Below, piece after piece: positions 1-8,508 of a DNA stretch of 34,542 bases. Each line of letters opens with the position of its first letter. The stretch's first letter is position 1. The position numbers and the translations under genes are program-made. The notes beneath the pieces are model-generated. The model was not told the origin of the DNA and did not search any database. It was given only the letters and a program-made list of their open reading frames with translations. Source of the stretch: an uncultured Acetatifactor sp. (GTDB lineage: Bacteria > Bacillota > Clostridia > Lachnospirales > Lachnospiraceae); assembly GCA_910578215.1 (NCBI GenBank), contig CAJTPH010000024.1:30046-64587 (forward strand), in the 5' to 3' direction.

Positions 1-274
1 CCCCCCTGCCGTAAACCCTGACTGTGACCTCCACATCTCCCACATGATGAAACACGGTATTCTCATTGATTCCCGATACAAGGGATGCGTTTTTATTCCC
101 CCATTTCAGGAACGCCTCCGCGCCGGGGCAGCTTTCCCCCGCCTCGATCGTCACTTCCTCCCTGACACAGCAATAGGGCAATAAAAAATATATTGCTCCC
201 GCCAGTACCAACAGAAAAACCAATACCCTCAGGCGGTGCGCCCGTCTGCGTCTTCTTGAACGTCTTCCAGCCAT
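1..274 (-). CDS. Membrane-anchored protein, partial (fourth gene of Dlt-like operon)
   Basis: The first 91 residues are visible and the rest lies beyond the left edge. The start is the ATG at 274, preceded by a GGTGAGGG ribosome site and 16 bases after the dltB stop, so it is cotranscribed with the Dlt-like genes. The N-terminus is a strongly basic arginine cluster (residues 3-16), then one hydrophobic helix (about 17-34), then an extracellular segment starting with EEVTIEAGE. That segment resembles the Ig-like stretches at the base of secreted clostridial transglutaminase-like proteins. This is a type II single-pass or signal-anchored topology. In classical dlt operons this slot holds DltD, but I see no DltD features in the part available. 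The function is not assigned. Confidence 0.7.
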   Translation of the reverse strand, partial: MAGRRSRRRRRAHRLRVLVFLLVLAGAIYFLLPYCCVREEVTIEAGESCPGAEAFLKWGNKNASLVSGINENTVFHHVGDVEVTVRVYGRG

Positions 275-290
275 ATTCCCTCACCACACT

Positions 291-1883
291 TTAAAATCTG
301 TTATATATAAACTGACTGGCATCGTATCCGATGCCGTAAGCGCCAAATATCAGCACGGACAAAAACAGTACAAACCACATCGCCGCCCGCACCGGATACG
401 GCCTTGCGGCAGCCTTTTCCCTGACGCTGCCGCTGCGCTGCAAAAGCCCTACAAACAAAAGAACCGCCGTTCCCACCGCAAGAATACCGTAGTCTGCCGC
501 CGTGATGCCCAAATCCAGCAGCGACCCGTCCCACAGGGCATTCCAGTTATCTGCGGTAAACATGGAGCCGAACATCCTAAACGTGGTGGCCACATCGCTA
601 TAGCAGTCAAACATTTTCAAAACGCTTATCAGCAGAAAGGTACGCCCTACCTGAAAAATGCTGTACAGCCTTGTATTGCTGAACCGGAAGCTCTTGTGGA
701 AGCGCTCATAAAGCGGCTCGAACTCCTCGGAGACCATAAGGACAAGCCAGTTGAGCAAGCCCCACACCACGAAATTCCAGCTTGCGCCATGCCAGAAGCC
801 GGTAGCAAACCATACCACAAAGGACGAAAGGTACACCGGCAGCCTCTTTCCTATCTCTTTTCCCATGTGTGCCCGGGAAAACCTGGAAAATTTCTGCATG
901 GGCCTGCAGACGGAGATAGGATAAAAAATATAATCCTTGAACCAGGTGCCCATGGTAATGTGCCACCTGCGCCAATATTCCTTAAGAGACTTTGAGAAAT
1001 AGGGCCTCTCAAAGTTCTCCTGCAGACGGATACCCAAAACCTGCGCGATACCTATCGTGATATCGATGCCCCCGGTAAAATCCGCGTAAAGCTCTATGGT
1101 ATAAAACAGCATTCCCACAAAGGCATATGCTCCGTGGTACTGCTCCGGCGCATCGATAATACAGCTTAAGCCCGTCAGTATCCTGTCGGCAATCACCATC
1201 TTTTTAAAATAGCCCCACAGCATCCGCTGCAATCCGAAGCTGACTGTCCGCCATTCAAAACCATGCTTTTCATACAGCGTTTTGGACAGATCGTCAAAAC
1301 GGCTGATGGGTCCCTGAATCAGCTGGGGAAAAAAGGATACAAACAAGGCCAGCTTAAAGAAATTCTTTTCCGCCGGGACGGTTCCCCTGTATACGTCTAT
1401 CAAATATCCCAGCGCCTGAAAGGTATAAAAGGAAATACCCATGGGAAGTGCCAGCGTTACAAAGGAGAGCCGGCTTGTCCCCCCGAAGGCGCCCATAATT
1501 CCGTTTACATTAGAAATAAAAAAGTTGGCATACTTTACCGTGGCAAGAATGCCAAGATTAAAAAGCAGGCCGAGAAGCAGCCACCGGAAACGCACCTTAT
1601 GCCTGCTTTCCTTATAGGACTTCTTCTCCTCCCTGCTCATCTCGGACTTATGTTCACGCAGATACAAGGTCTGCCGTTCCTGATTGCGCTCTATGACCCG
1701 CGCCACAAGATAAACCGTGACTGTGGTCGCCAGAATATAGAGCAGATACCTGGGGTCCGCGGCGGCATAAAAAACATAGCCCGCCGCCAGCAAAAGCATC
1801 CATTGCAGCCCCTTGGGCACCAGATAATACAGCAGGAACAGTACAATTATAAAGCCTAAAAACTCATATGACGTAAAGAGCAT
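291..1883 (-). CDS. dltB: MBOAT-family D-alanyl transferase, DltB-like
   Basis: A 530-residue polytopic membrane protein of the MBOAT family. DltB passes D-alanine from the charged carrier protein across the membrane for attachment to teichoic acids. Family marks are the EYWRRWHITMG motif (about residues 302-312, His308) and the membrane-embedded FWHGASWNF motif (about 363-371, His365, the presumed catalytic histidine). Many hydrophobic helices flank these, and a charged cytoplasmic loop lies at about 65-98. Length is somewhat above the roughly 400 residues of Bacillus DltB because of that loop and a longer C-terminal helix bundle. It follows the carrier protein gene by 34 bases and precedes the fourth gene by 16. 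Related MBOAT proteins acylate alginate or other polymers, so the acceptor here is inferred from the dltA and dltC neighbours. Confidence 0.88.
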   Translation of the reverse strand: MLFTSYEFLGFIIVLFLLYYLVPKGLQWMLLLAAGYVFYAAADPRYLLYILATTVTVYLVARVIERNQERQTLYLREHKSEMSREEKKSYKESRHKVRFRWLLLGLLFNLGILATVKYANFFISNVNGIMGAFGGTSRLSFVTLALPMGISFYTFQALGYLIDVYRGTVPAEKNFFKLALFVSFFPQLIQGPISRFDDLSKTLYEKHGFEWRTVSFGLQRMLWGYFKKMVIADRILTGLSCIIDAPEQYHGAYAFVGMLFYTIELYADFTGGIDITIGIAQVLGIRLQENFERPYFSKSLKEYWRRWHITMGTWFKDYIFYPISVCRPMQKFSRFSRAHMGKEIGKRLPVYLSSFVVWFATGFWHGASWNFVVWGLLNWLVLMVSEEFEPLYERFHKSFRFSNTRLYSIFQVGRTFLLISVLKMFDCYSDVATTFRMFGSMFTADNWNALWDGSLLDLGITAADYGILAVGTAVLLFVGLLQRSGSVREKAAARPYPVRAAMWFVLFLSVLIFGAYGIGYDASQFIYNRF

Positions 1884-1917
1884 AATCTACCTCCCGTGCA
1901 TGAAATGCACAGTCTGC

Positions 1918-2148
1918 TTAATCTTCCTCCTCGATCTCCTGAATCAGGGCATACAAAGCCTTTGCGGAGTTGAAGTTTTCGGGGATAATCCTCTTTGCGT
2001 CAATTGTAACGTCAAACACCTCCTGAATCTCCGAAATCAACGTTACAATGTCAAAGGAATCCAAAATCTCGTCGTCGATCAGGTGCTCCTCCTTCTCAAA
2101 ATCCACCTCGGGATGCAGCTCCTTCAAAATTTCCAGTAATTCTTCCAT
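1918..2148 (-). CDS. dltC: Acyl/D-alanyl carrier protein, DltC-like
   Basis: A 76-residue acidic four-helix carrier protein. The phosphopantetheine attachment serine is Ser31 in the LDSFD motif, matching the usual DSx site of carrier proteins. It would be loaded with D-alanine as a thioester by the adenylating enzyme encoded 24 bases upstream, and would donate it to the MBOAT protein encoded 34 bases downstream. Acidic residues dominate both ends (EEL at the start, EIEEED at the end), as expected of this family. Size and position strongly favour a dedicated Dlt carrier rather than the fatty acid ACP, which normally has a DSLD site. The start ATG at 2148 follows a purine-rich AAGAAAGGAAAA ribosome site. 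Confidence 0.88.
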   Translation of the reverse strand: MEELLEILKELHPEVDFEKEEHLIDDEILDSFDIVTLISEIQEVFDVTIDAKRIIPENFNSAKALYALIQEIEEED

Positions 2149-2172
2149 AATTATTTTTCCTTTCTTTATCTC

Positions 2173-3702
2173 TCAAAGATTAATCTTACAGCCCTCGCTC
2201 TGCATCTGCCTCAGGGTCACCCGGTCTATCTTACCGTTTGCCGTAAAGGGCATGCTCTCCAGCCGGACCGTCTTGTTGGGAAGCATATACCGCGGCAGCT
2301 TCGTCTTCATGGCCAGAATAAGCTCTCTCTCGGTAATATCCCCCACATAGTACAGCACGATCTTGCTTTTCTCTCTGTCATACACGCAGGCCGAAAGCTT
2401 TATCCCGGAAAGCATATTCACGTTGACCTCTATCTCTCCCAGCTCGATGCGGTGTCCCATATGCTTTATCTGGAAATCCCTGCGGGAGACAAAGCAAAGC
2501 TCCCCCGCCTCATTGATAACGCCGATGTCGCCCGTCCTGTAAATCAGCTCCGGATAAGCGCTGTTTAACGGATTCTGTACAAAGGCTTCACCCGTTCTCA
2601 CAGGGTCATTATAATAACCCAGGGTCAGCGCGGTACCCCTGACACAGATCTCTCCCTGCTCTCCCTTCTCTGCCAGCCTGCCCTCCTGGTTTAAAAGCAG
2701 AATCTCACGATTGGGAAAGGGATGCCCTATGGGAATCACCTCATTGTCCTCAAACTCCCTCTCCACCCTGTAATAGCAGCACATCCCCGTGCTCTCCGTG
2801 GGACCGTACAGGTTCGTAAAGGTCGCGTCCGGCAGAGCCTGACGCCAGAGCTTAAACTGCTTTATGGGAAAAACCTCGCTGCCAAAGGCAATCGTGTGCA
2901 GATACCGCGGCTTCACTACATCAAAGGTCCCCAGGGCGCTGACCATGGTCAGCGCGGAGACCACCCAGCAGATCGTGTTGATCTCATGCTCGTTCAAAAA
3001 TTCCACAAGCGCCGTAGTAATGGAAAAACAGCTCTTGGGAATCAGATATGTGGTGGCGCCGAATTTCAGGGTGGGATATATCTCCTTCAGGCAGGCGTCA
3101 AAGTACAGCGGGGACTGATTCCCGAAAACGGTTTCCTCGTTAAAGCCCAGGATTTCGGAAAGCTGCTCGATGTAATCGATCACTGACCGATGACATGCGG
3201 CAACACCCTTGGGAATGCCGGTTGAACCCGATGTAAAGACAATATAGATCGGGTCCGTATCTATGGCTTTTTTATAGATCTCATCCAGCGCCCCGTCGTC
3301 GATATCCGTGTACGCAATATCCTCATAGCACACGATCTCGCCGTCCCCTGTCTCAAAGTCCTTTGCCTTCTCCACCGTGGAGCTGTCACAGATAATGAGC
3401 GGGGACTGTACATTATTCAGAATAAGCTGGATTCTGCCGGAGGGCATTTCCTCGTCAACGGGCACATAGAAATCCCCTCCTGCAATGATCCCGAAAAAAG
3501 CCGTAATTTCCTGTGGGGACTTCCTCATAAACACCACCACCGGCCTTTTATATATGCCCTTCCCGTTCAGGAAGCTGCCGATACTGCGACAGCGCCTGTA
3601 TACCTCCTCGAATGTAAGGGATGTGGCGCCGTCTGAAAACGCCTTTTTCCCGGGCTTTTTCTTCACAATCTCATATAAATATTTCAAGACATTATTCTGC
3701 AT
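2173..3702 (-). CDS. dltA: Adenylation enzyme, D-alanine:carrier protein ligase (DltA-like)
   Basis: An AMP-forming ligase of the adenylate superfamily, 509 residues from the chosen start. It activates an amino acid, presumably D-alanine, with ATP and loads it on the carrier protein encoded next. Motifs in order: phosphate loop TSGSTGIPKG (about 157-167), NLYGPTE, YRTGD, and a C-terminal NGKIDR with the catalytic lysine. The reading frame stays open to 3765, but a promoter with its -10 at 3748-3753 lies inside that extension. The ATG at 3702, behind a GGAAGG purine stretch, is therefore the better start. First gene of the A-C-B operon. Specificity for D-alanine is inferred from context, since related enzymes activate other amino acids. 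Confidence 0.85.
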   Translation of the reverse strand: MQNNVLKYLYEIVKKKPGKKAFSDGATSLTFEEVYRRCRSIGSFLNGKGIYKRPVVVFMRKSPQEITAFFGIIAGGDFYVPVDEEMPSGRIQLILNNVQSPLIICDSSTVEKAKDFETGDGEIVCYEDIAYTDIDDGALDEIYKKAIDTDPIYIVFTSGSTGIPKGVAACHRSVIDYIEQLSEILGFNEETVFGNQSPLYFDACLKEIYPTLKFGATTYLIPKSCFSITTALVEFLNEHEINTICWVVSALTMVSALGTFDVVKPRYLHTIAFGSEVFPIKQFKLWRQALPDATFTNLYGPTESTGMCCYYRVEREFEDNEVIPIGHPFPNREILLLNQEGRLAEKGEQGEICVRGTALTLGYYNDPVRTGEAFVQNPLNSAYPELIYRTGDIGVINEAGELCFVSRRDFQIKHMGHRIELGEIEVNVNMLSGIKLSACVYDREKSKIVLYYVGDITERELILAMKTKLPRYMLPNKTVRLESMPFTANGKIDRVTLRQMQSEGCKINL

Positions 3703-3747
3703 AAACCTTTCATGCCTTCCTGCAGCAAGCTCATTTTCACTGCACAC

Positions 3748-3776
3748 ATTATAGTAGCAATACATTTGTTTTGCAA
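3748..3776 (-). promoter_or_regulatory. Promoter of the dlt-like operon
   Basis: On the minus strand, -35 TTGCAA (3771-3776) and -10 TATAAT (3748-3753) are separated by exactly 17 bases, a vegetative sigma-A pattern. The predicted start near 3741 gives a leader of about 40 bases before the dltA ATG at 3702. It lies just beyond the secDF stop, so the dlt genes have their own promoter. Confidence 0.75.
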
Positions 3777-3840
3777 TAGCCTGTCCGTTGACAAAACCTG
3801 CGCTTTATCCTTTATTTTCCGCAATTATATGCGGCATGCT

Positions 3841-6102
3841 TTACTCCTGCTCCTTCTTTGGCTTAAACTTAACGCGCAGCAAGTACCATATGCTCCCCGC
3901 AAGAAAGATTGAGGAATAAGCGCCGCAGACAATGCCCACCATCAGGGGCAGCGCAAAGTCACGAATACTTGTAACACCCAGGATATAGAGCACCGCCACC
4001 ATAATAAACGTAGTCAGGGAGGTAAAGATACTCCTTGACATGGTCTGCGTAATGCTCCTGTCTACCACATCCTTCAGGTCTTCCTTATGGGACATGGTCC
4101 TCATGTTTTCGCGGACACGGTCAAAGATGACAATGGTTGCGTTGATGGAATAGCCTACAATGGTAAGCATACACGCCACAAAGGTATTGCTGACGGAAAC
4201 TCTTGCCACCGCATAGAAGGCAAGCACCACAAGCACATCATGAAGCAGCGCCACAATGCTGCTTATGCCGAACCGCACATCGCTGAAACGGATTCTGATA
4301 TAGATCAGCATACAAACGATCGCCACCGCCACAGCAATCACAGTGTCCGACTTCATCTCGTTGCTTATGGTAGAGCTGATGGTCTCGGTTTCGATCATCC
4401 CCCCATCGATGCCGAATTTATCGGCAAACATCTGCTCCAAGGCGTCTCTCTGCTCCACGCCCAGAGCGCCGGTCTTGAAAATGACCTCGCTGGAATCCTG
4501 CACGGTCTGTACCTGAACCGAACCGCCCGCAATCTCCTCGATATAAGGAACCACCTGGCTTGTGGCTTCCTCCAGTGTCATCGCCTCATTAAAGGTAACG
4601 GTGGTCGCGGTGCCTCCCTTAAACTCCAGACTGTAATTCAGCGCGTCGCCGGAAGACATCTTATTGACGCCCATCATCACAAAGCCCCCAAGGATCAAAA
4701 CGCCGGAAATTACAAAGCAAACTATCTTTTTGGATACTACATTTAAAGCCTTTCCCTCTTTTCCCACTCCATAAAGCTTTTCGTTCTTCACTCCCAGCGC
4801 ATACAAAGCATATAAAATATATCTTGTCACAACAAGGGAGGTAAACATGGAGAGCACAATACCAAGCGCCAGCGTCTGCGCAAAGCCCTTTACGCTTCCG
4901 GGGCCCAGGAGAAGAAGCACCGCCGCCGCGATCAGAGTCGTAATATTTCCGTCAATGATTGCGGATAACGCTTTGTCAAAGCCTGCCTTGACAGCAGCCC
5001 TCACCGTCTTTCCTGCCGCCAGCTCCTCTCGGATACGGGCAAAAATAATCACGTTTGCATCTACCGCCATGCCGATGGACAGGATAATACCCGCAATGCC
5101 CGACAGCGTAAGCGTCATGTCAAAGCCGTTCAGCAAAAGGATGATCAGCGCCACATAGGCAAGCAGGCCGATTGCGGAAGCCACTCCCGGAACCCGGTAA
5201 ACGGCAATCATGAATAAAATCACAATGATCAGACCGATAAGCCCCGCCTTCAGGCTGGTTTCAATGGCATCCACACCCAGCTGGGCGCCCACTACCTTGG
5301 AATGCAGCTCCTCCAGCTCAAGCTTCAAGCCGCCGATGCGGATGGTTGAAGCAAGATTCTCCGCTCTCTCAAAGGATTCCATGGGGGAGATCTGCGCACT
5401 GCCGTCCGAAATCGCCACACTTACGTTAGGAGCGCTGATAATGCTTCCGTCATAATAGATCGCCAGTGATTCGCCCTTGCTTTTCGCATTGAGGGTCGCC
5501 TCATAAAACTTCTGCCTTCCCTCGTCTGTCATGGTCAGGCTCACCGCGTACTCGCTGCCCATGCTGGTCTGTATGGTGCCTGCGCTGGCATCCAGCACAT
5601 CCGTACCCTGGACCAGAATGGAGCCGTTGGCAAGCAGCTCATCGATAGACTTGTCCAGCACATAAGCATAACCGTAAGTGCCGTCCGGATTCTGCACCCG
5701 CTGTGTGTGATAGTTCGTGTTGCCCTCCGGGTCGGTCTGGGCGATAAAATACAGAGCGCCGGGTCTTCCCAGCTCCTGCAGAATCGCATTTGCATCGTTT
5801 ACCCCGGGTATCTCGATATTGAGCCTGTCCACCCCCTCCTGATACACGATGGCTTCCGTGCTGTAGCCCTCCACACGCTTCTGAAGCTTCTCCCTGGTGT
5901 CCGCCATATCGGTGGCGCTGGGAGCCTCGTCTCCTACCACCTGATAGGTAATGCTGACTCCGCCTGCCAGATCCAGGCCCAGCTTGATATCGGAAGCGCT
6001 TCCGTCTCCTTCCGGATTAATTCCGAAAAGATCGATGTAAGTGACTCCTGCCAAAAGCAGAAAAATACAGAGCAAAATGGCAACTGCCTTGTTCTTTTTC
6101 AT
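3841..6102 (-). CDS. secDF: Protein translocase subunit SecDF (SecD-SecF fusion)
   Basis: A fused SecD-SecF protein of 753 residues that uses the proton gradient to help pull proteins through the SecYEG channel from the outer face. The SecD part (about 1-435) has a first membrane helix at 6-24, the LGLDLAGGV motif at 41-49, a periplasmic-type domain and five helices with the conserved GMAVDANVIIF motif (Asp348). The SecF part (about 455-753) has LEFKGGT at 492-498 and SINATIVIFDRVREN at 652-666. In most SecF proteins that last motif reads ND where this one reads NA (Ala655). The ATG at 6102 is chosen because AGAAAGGA lies 8-9 bases upstream; an in-frame ATG at 6111 touches that site. It is 109 bases downstream of the SCIFF maturase gene. 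Confidence 0.95.
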   Translation of the reverse strand: MKKNKAVAILLCIFLLLAGVTYIDLFGINPEGDGSASDIKLGLDLAGGVSITYQVVGDEAPSATDMADTREKLQKRVEGYSTEAIVYQEGVDRLNIEIPGVNDANAILQELGRPGALYFIAQTDPEGNTNYHTQRVQNPDGTYGYAYVLDKSIDELLANGSILVQGTDVLDASAGTIQTSMGSEYAVSLTMTDEGRQKFYEATLNAKSKGESLAIYYDGSIISAPNVSVAISDGSAQISPMESFERAENLASTIRIGGLKLELEELHSKVVGAQLGVDAIETSLKAGLIGLIIVILFMIAVYRVPGVASAIGLLAYVALIILLLNGFDMTLTLSGIAGIILSIGMAVDANVIIFARIREELAAGKTVRAAVKAGFDKALSAIIDGNITTLIAAAVLLLLGPGSVKGFAQTLALGIVLSMFTSLVVTRYILYALYALGVKNEKLYGVGKEGKALNVVSKKIVCFVISGVLILGGFVMMGVNKMSSGDALNYSLEFKGGTATTVTFNEAMTLEEATSQVVPYIEEIAGGSVQVQTVQDSSEVIFKTGALGVEQRDALEQMFADKFGIDGGMIETETISSTISNEMKSDTVIAVAVAIVCMLIYIRIRFSDVRFGISSIVALLHDVLVVLAFYAVARVSVSNTFVACMLTIVGYSINATIVIFDRVRENMRTMSHKEDLKDVVDRSITQTMSRSIFTSLTTFIMVAVLYILGVTSIRDFALPLMVGIVCGAYSSIFLAGSIWYLLRVKFKPKKEQE

Positions 6103-6211
6103 GTTTCTCATCCTTTCTGATCTTATTCCATATTATTCCATCTTTTCACTTAAATTTTTTTAAAAAATTAATTCCTGCTATTTTGTTTACCCGGATGCGC
6201 CCGCTTATACA

Positions 6212-7609
6212 TCAGCTTCCTTCCTGCTCCTCCATCTCGGCAACCTTCAGCATAATCGCACATTCCACGCGCTTTCTCTCCAGCTCGCAGCCCACGTCGT
6301 ATGCATCGTTGATATTGCCGTGGAAATTGTATGCGTTCGCCGCGCAGCCGCCGCTGCAGTAAAATCTGGCAAAGCACTTCTTACACTTATCCTTGGCATA
6401 GACGTTGCAGTGCTTGAACTCGTCACGGATATCCTCCCTGACAATGCCCTGCTCCACGTTTCCCATAAGAAATTTCTCGTTTCCCACGAACTGATGGCAG
6501 GGATACAGATCGCCCCAGGGAGTGACGGCCAGGTACTCCGTTCCCGAACCGCAGCCGGACAGCCTCTTTGCCACGCAGGGACCTCCCTCTAAATCTATCA
6601 TAAAATGAAAGAAATTAAAACCCCTTCCTTCCTTCCTCCGCTTAATCATCTCCGCCGCAAGCCTGTCATACTCCTCCTTCAGCTTGGGAAGGTCCGTCTC
6701 CGCAATGGCGTAATCGTCCGAGGGCTGTGCCACCACAGGCTCCACGGAAATCTGTTCAAATCCCAGATCCGCAAGATGCAGCACATCCCTGGAGAAATCT
6801 AGGTTGTTATGGGTAAATGTCCCTCTGACATAATACCGCTCCTGCCCCCTGCTTTCCGCCACCCTCTGGAACTTCGGCACAATCATGTCATAGCTTCCCT
6901 GTCCGCCCCGGAAGGGTCTCATCCTGTCATGGACCTCTTTTCTTCCGTCTATGCTCAAAACAATATTTGACATTTCACGGTTTGCAAATTCCAGAATTTC
7001 GTCGTTTAAAAGTACGCCGTTGGTGGTAAGGGTAAACCGGAACCTTTTGTTAAAGGGCCCCTCAAGGCTTCGCCCATACTCCACCAGCTCCTTTACCACC
7101 TGCCAGTTCATAAGGGGTTCGCCGCCGAAGAAATCCACCTCCAGATTGATCCTGTTCCCCGAATTTGCCACCAGAAAGTCCAGCGCCTTCTTTCCGACCT
7201 CAAGGCTCATCAGCGCCCGCCTGCCATGATACTCCCCCTCCTCCGCAAAGCAGTATCTGCAGGCAAGGTTACAGTCATGAGCAATGTGCAGGCATAGCGC
7301 CTTTACCACTGTCTTTCTGTTTTTAAAGTCAAACACATAATTTTCATATATATCGGGAGCAAAAAGCTGCCCCTGCTTCTCCAGCTCTAAAACCTCGTCC
7401 ACAGCCTCCTCGATCTCCGCCGCCGGATAAGGAATATCAGCCAGGTGCAAAACTGCGGTCTTTATCGTATCGGCATCCTTGATGCCCTCATTGACAAGGG
7501 GTTCCACCAGCGGAATCATGGCATAAACGATATCGTCCACCACATGTACGGAGCCGCTGTTCACATCCATTACAATGTTATACCCATTGCTTTTATATTG
7601 ATGTATCAC
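6212..7609 (-). CDS. scfB: SCIFF peptide radical SAM maturase (thioether-forming)
   Basis: A radical SAM/SPASM enzyme of 465 residues that installs a sulfur-to-carbon thioether crosslink in the six-cysteine SCIFF peptide encoded just upstream. The N-terminal part (about 1-95) fits a peptide-recognition domain. The radical SAM cluster is CNLACRYC (Cys113, Cys117, Cys120), followed by the FFGGEPL motif at 160-166. The C-terminal SPASM region holds ten cysteines (345, 353, 371, 401, 409, 412, 418, 422, 441, 450) that can bind two auxiliary iron-sulfur clusters. The start is a GTG with AAAGGA about 11 bases upstream; no better in-frame start exists. The gene lies 89 bases after scfA. Motif content and pairing make the family call secure; the crosslink chemistry is from the known family. 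Confidence 0.95.
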   Translation of the reverse strand: MIHQYKSNGYNIVMDVNSGSVHVVDDIVYAMIPLVEPLVNEGIKDADTIKTAVLHLADIPYPAAEIEEAVDEVLELEKQGQLFAPDIYENYVFDFKNRKTVVKALCLHIAHDCNLACRYCFAEEGEYHGRRALMSLEVGKKALDFLVANSGNRINLEVDFFGGEPLMNWQVVKELVEYGRSLEGPFNKRFRFTLTTNGVLLNDEILEFANREMSNIVLSIDGRKEVHDRMRPFRGGQGSYDMIVPKFQRVAESRGQERYYVRGTFTHNNLDFSRDVLHLADLGFEQISVEPVVAQPSDDYAIAETDLPKLKEEYDRLAAEMIKRRKEGRGFNFFHFMIDLEGGPCVAKRLSGCGSGTEYLAVTPWGDLYPCHQFVGNEKFLMGNVEQGIVREDIRDEFKHCNVYAKDKCKKCFARFYCSGGCAANAYNFHGNINDAYDVGCELERKRVECAIMLKVAEMEEQEGS

Positions 7610-7698
7610 AAATTTGTTTCCTTTCGCAATTTACAAAGAAGAAGCAGCGATCTTCTCGCTGCTTGCCTCAGTTTACTAAATCCCTGTTAAAATATGAG

Positions 7699-7845
7699 TT
7701 ACTTATTAACCCTCTCGCAGCTCTGATTTCCCACAGTGCAGGAAGTCTTGCAGGCAGACTGGCAGGAGGTCTGGCACTCGCCGCAGCCGCCCTTCTTGAT
7801 GGATTCCTTCAGATTTCTTGTTGTCAATGTCTTAATGTGTTTCAT
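7699..7845 (-). CDS. scfA: SCIFF ribosomally made peptide precursor
   Basis: A 48-residue precursor peptide of the SCIFF family (six cysteines in about forty-five residues). The leader half is MKHIKTLTTRNLKES. The core carries Cys21, 24, 28, 32, 36 and 43, spaced mostly by three residues with Thr/Ser between, the substrate pattern for the adjacent maturase. The frame is open upstream to a TTG at 7959, but the ATG at 7845 has a GGAGAG site nine bases before it and matches the family length. The mature product and its role are not established; conservation across Clostridia suggests a housekeeping function rather than an antibiotic. No dedicated exporter or protease gene is adjacent, although secDF follows. 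Confidence 0.95.
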   Translation of the reverse strand: MKHIKTLTTRNLKESIKKGGCGECQTSCQSACKTSCTVGNQSCERVNK

Positions 7846-7983
7846 AGTCAATACTCTCCATTCTTGCTTTAACCCTGAATCACCGAGGTCAGGCATAAAT
7901 TTCCTTATGAAATAACGCCTTCGGCCCGTCTCCTCATGTCTTGTAATTTTTCCGTTCAAAACCTGAACAGGAAAACTGAGCGT

Positions 7984-8011
7984 AGTATACCATAAATTCT
8001 CAATTTGTAAA
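7984..8011 (-). promoter_or_regulatory. Promoter of scfA
   Basis: Minus-strand -35 TTTACA (8006-8011), 16-base spacer, -10 TATACT (7984-7989) preceded by TGG, an extended -10. The predicted start near 7977 leaves an unusually long leader of about 130 bases before the scfA ATG. Confidence 0.65.
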
Positions 8012-8045
8012 AGCTTTTTTTATTAAAAAGCCTCTTTTTTTGTAA
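8012..8045 (-). terminator. Possible weak terminator after the TIGR04086 gene
   Basis: The A/T-rich inverted repeat GCTTTTT / AAAAAGC (arms 8025-8031 and 8013-8019 on the minus strand) follows the stop at 8068 by about 37 bases. The stem is weak and the following T-run is short and merges with the scfA -35, so this is only a candidate. Confidence 0.35.
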
Positions 8046-8067
8046 AAATGAATACCGAATACCTTTT

Positions 8068-8445
8068 TCAGCTCATCATTCCGCCCAGCATGCCGCCTCC
8101 CGCGCACAGCACCAGCGTTGTAAAAAAGGACCTTCCCACCTGGATGCTTCCCTGGTCAAAAACGAGGGAGACCACAGCCAGAATCACAAAATACGCTGCG
8201 CCCACCAGAAGCCCCCACATAAACCTGCGGTTCTGCATCCTTTTTCCCGCGATCAATCCTCCCAAAACCGTCGCCAGCACATAGATGGCAATGATCGCCC
8301 CCGATACAAGCTTTTCTCCAAGCCCCAGCTTATACAGAAGAAATGCGAGCACCGCCAGCAGAACCACTGTCACTATGTACGAAAAAAGAAGGCACTTCAG
8401 CAAAAATAACGCCGGAATTTTCTCCCTGTCTGCCGCCTGTTCCAT
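8068..8445 (-). CDS. TIGR04086 family membrane protein
   Basis: A 125-residue protein with four hydrophobic helices (roughly 17-40, 46-68, 78-97 and 105-125) and a short charged N-terminus. Length, helix pattern and the glycine-rich end (CAGGGMLGGMM) fit the TIGR04086 family of small Firmicute membrane proteins of unknown role, often found near secretion genes. The frame continues upstream to a GTG at 8466, but the ATG at 8445 has a perfect AGGAGG site eight bases ahead, so it is taken as the start. It precedes scfA in the same direction and is divergent from the CNNM gene. No function can be derived from the sequence. Confidence 0.75.
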   Translation of the reverse strand: MEQAADREKIPALFLLKCLLFSYIVTVVLLAVLAFLLYKLGLGEKLVSGAIIAIYVLATVLGGLIAGKRMQNRRFMWGLLVGAAYFVILAVVSLVFDQGSIQVGRSFFTTLVLCAGGGMLGGMMS

Positions 8446-8483
8446 AATTACCTCCTCCTGTCCCACTATAAACTTTTTATAAA

Positions 8484-8489
8484 ATTATA
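8484..8489 (-). promoter_or_regulatory. Candidate -10 of the TIGR04086 gene
   Basis: A consensus TATAAT reads on the minus strand about 40 bases before the ATG at 8445. No good -35 is seen at 17 bases, so the call is tentative. It lies back to back with the strong plus-strand promoter at 8509-8537. Confidence 0.4.
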
Positions 8490-8508
8490 TGCTTCATATG
8501 GGCGGAAC

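Noticed and set aside
93..287. 64-codon frame at the left edge, minus strand
   Set aside because: It overlaps in another frame the better gene starting at ATG 274, which has an anchor helix and stays open to the window edge.
2864..3118. Plus-strand frames inside dltA and other long genes
   Set aside because: They are antisense shadows without ribosome sites or domains.
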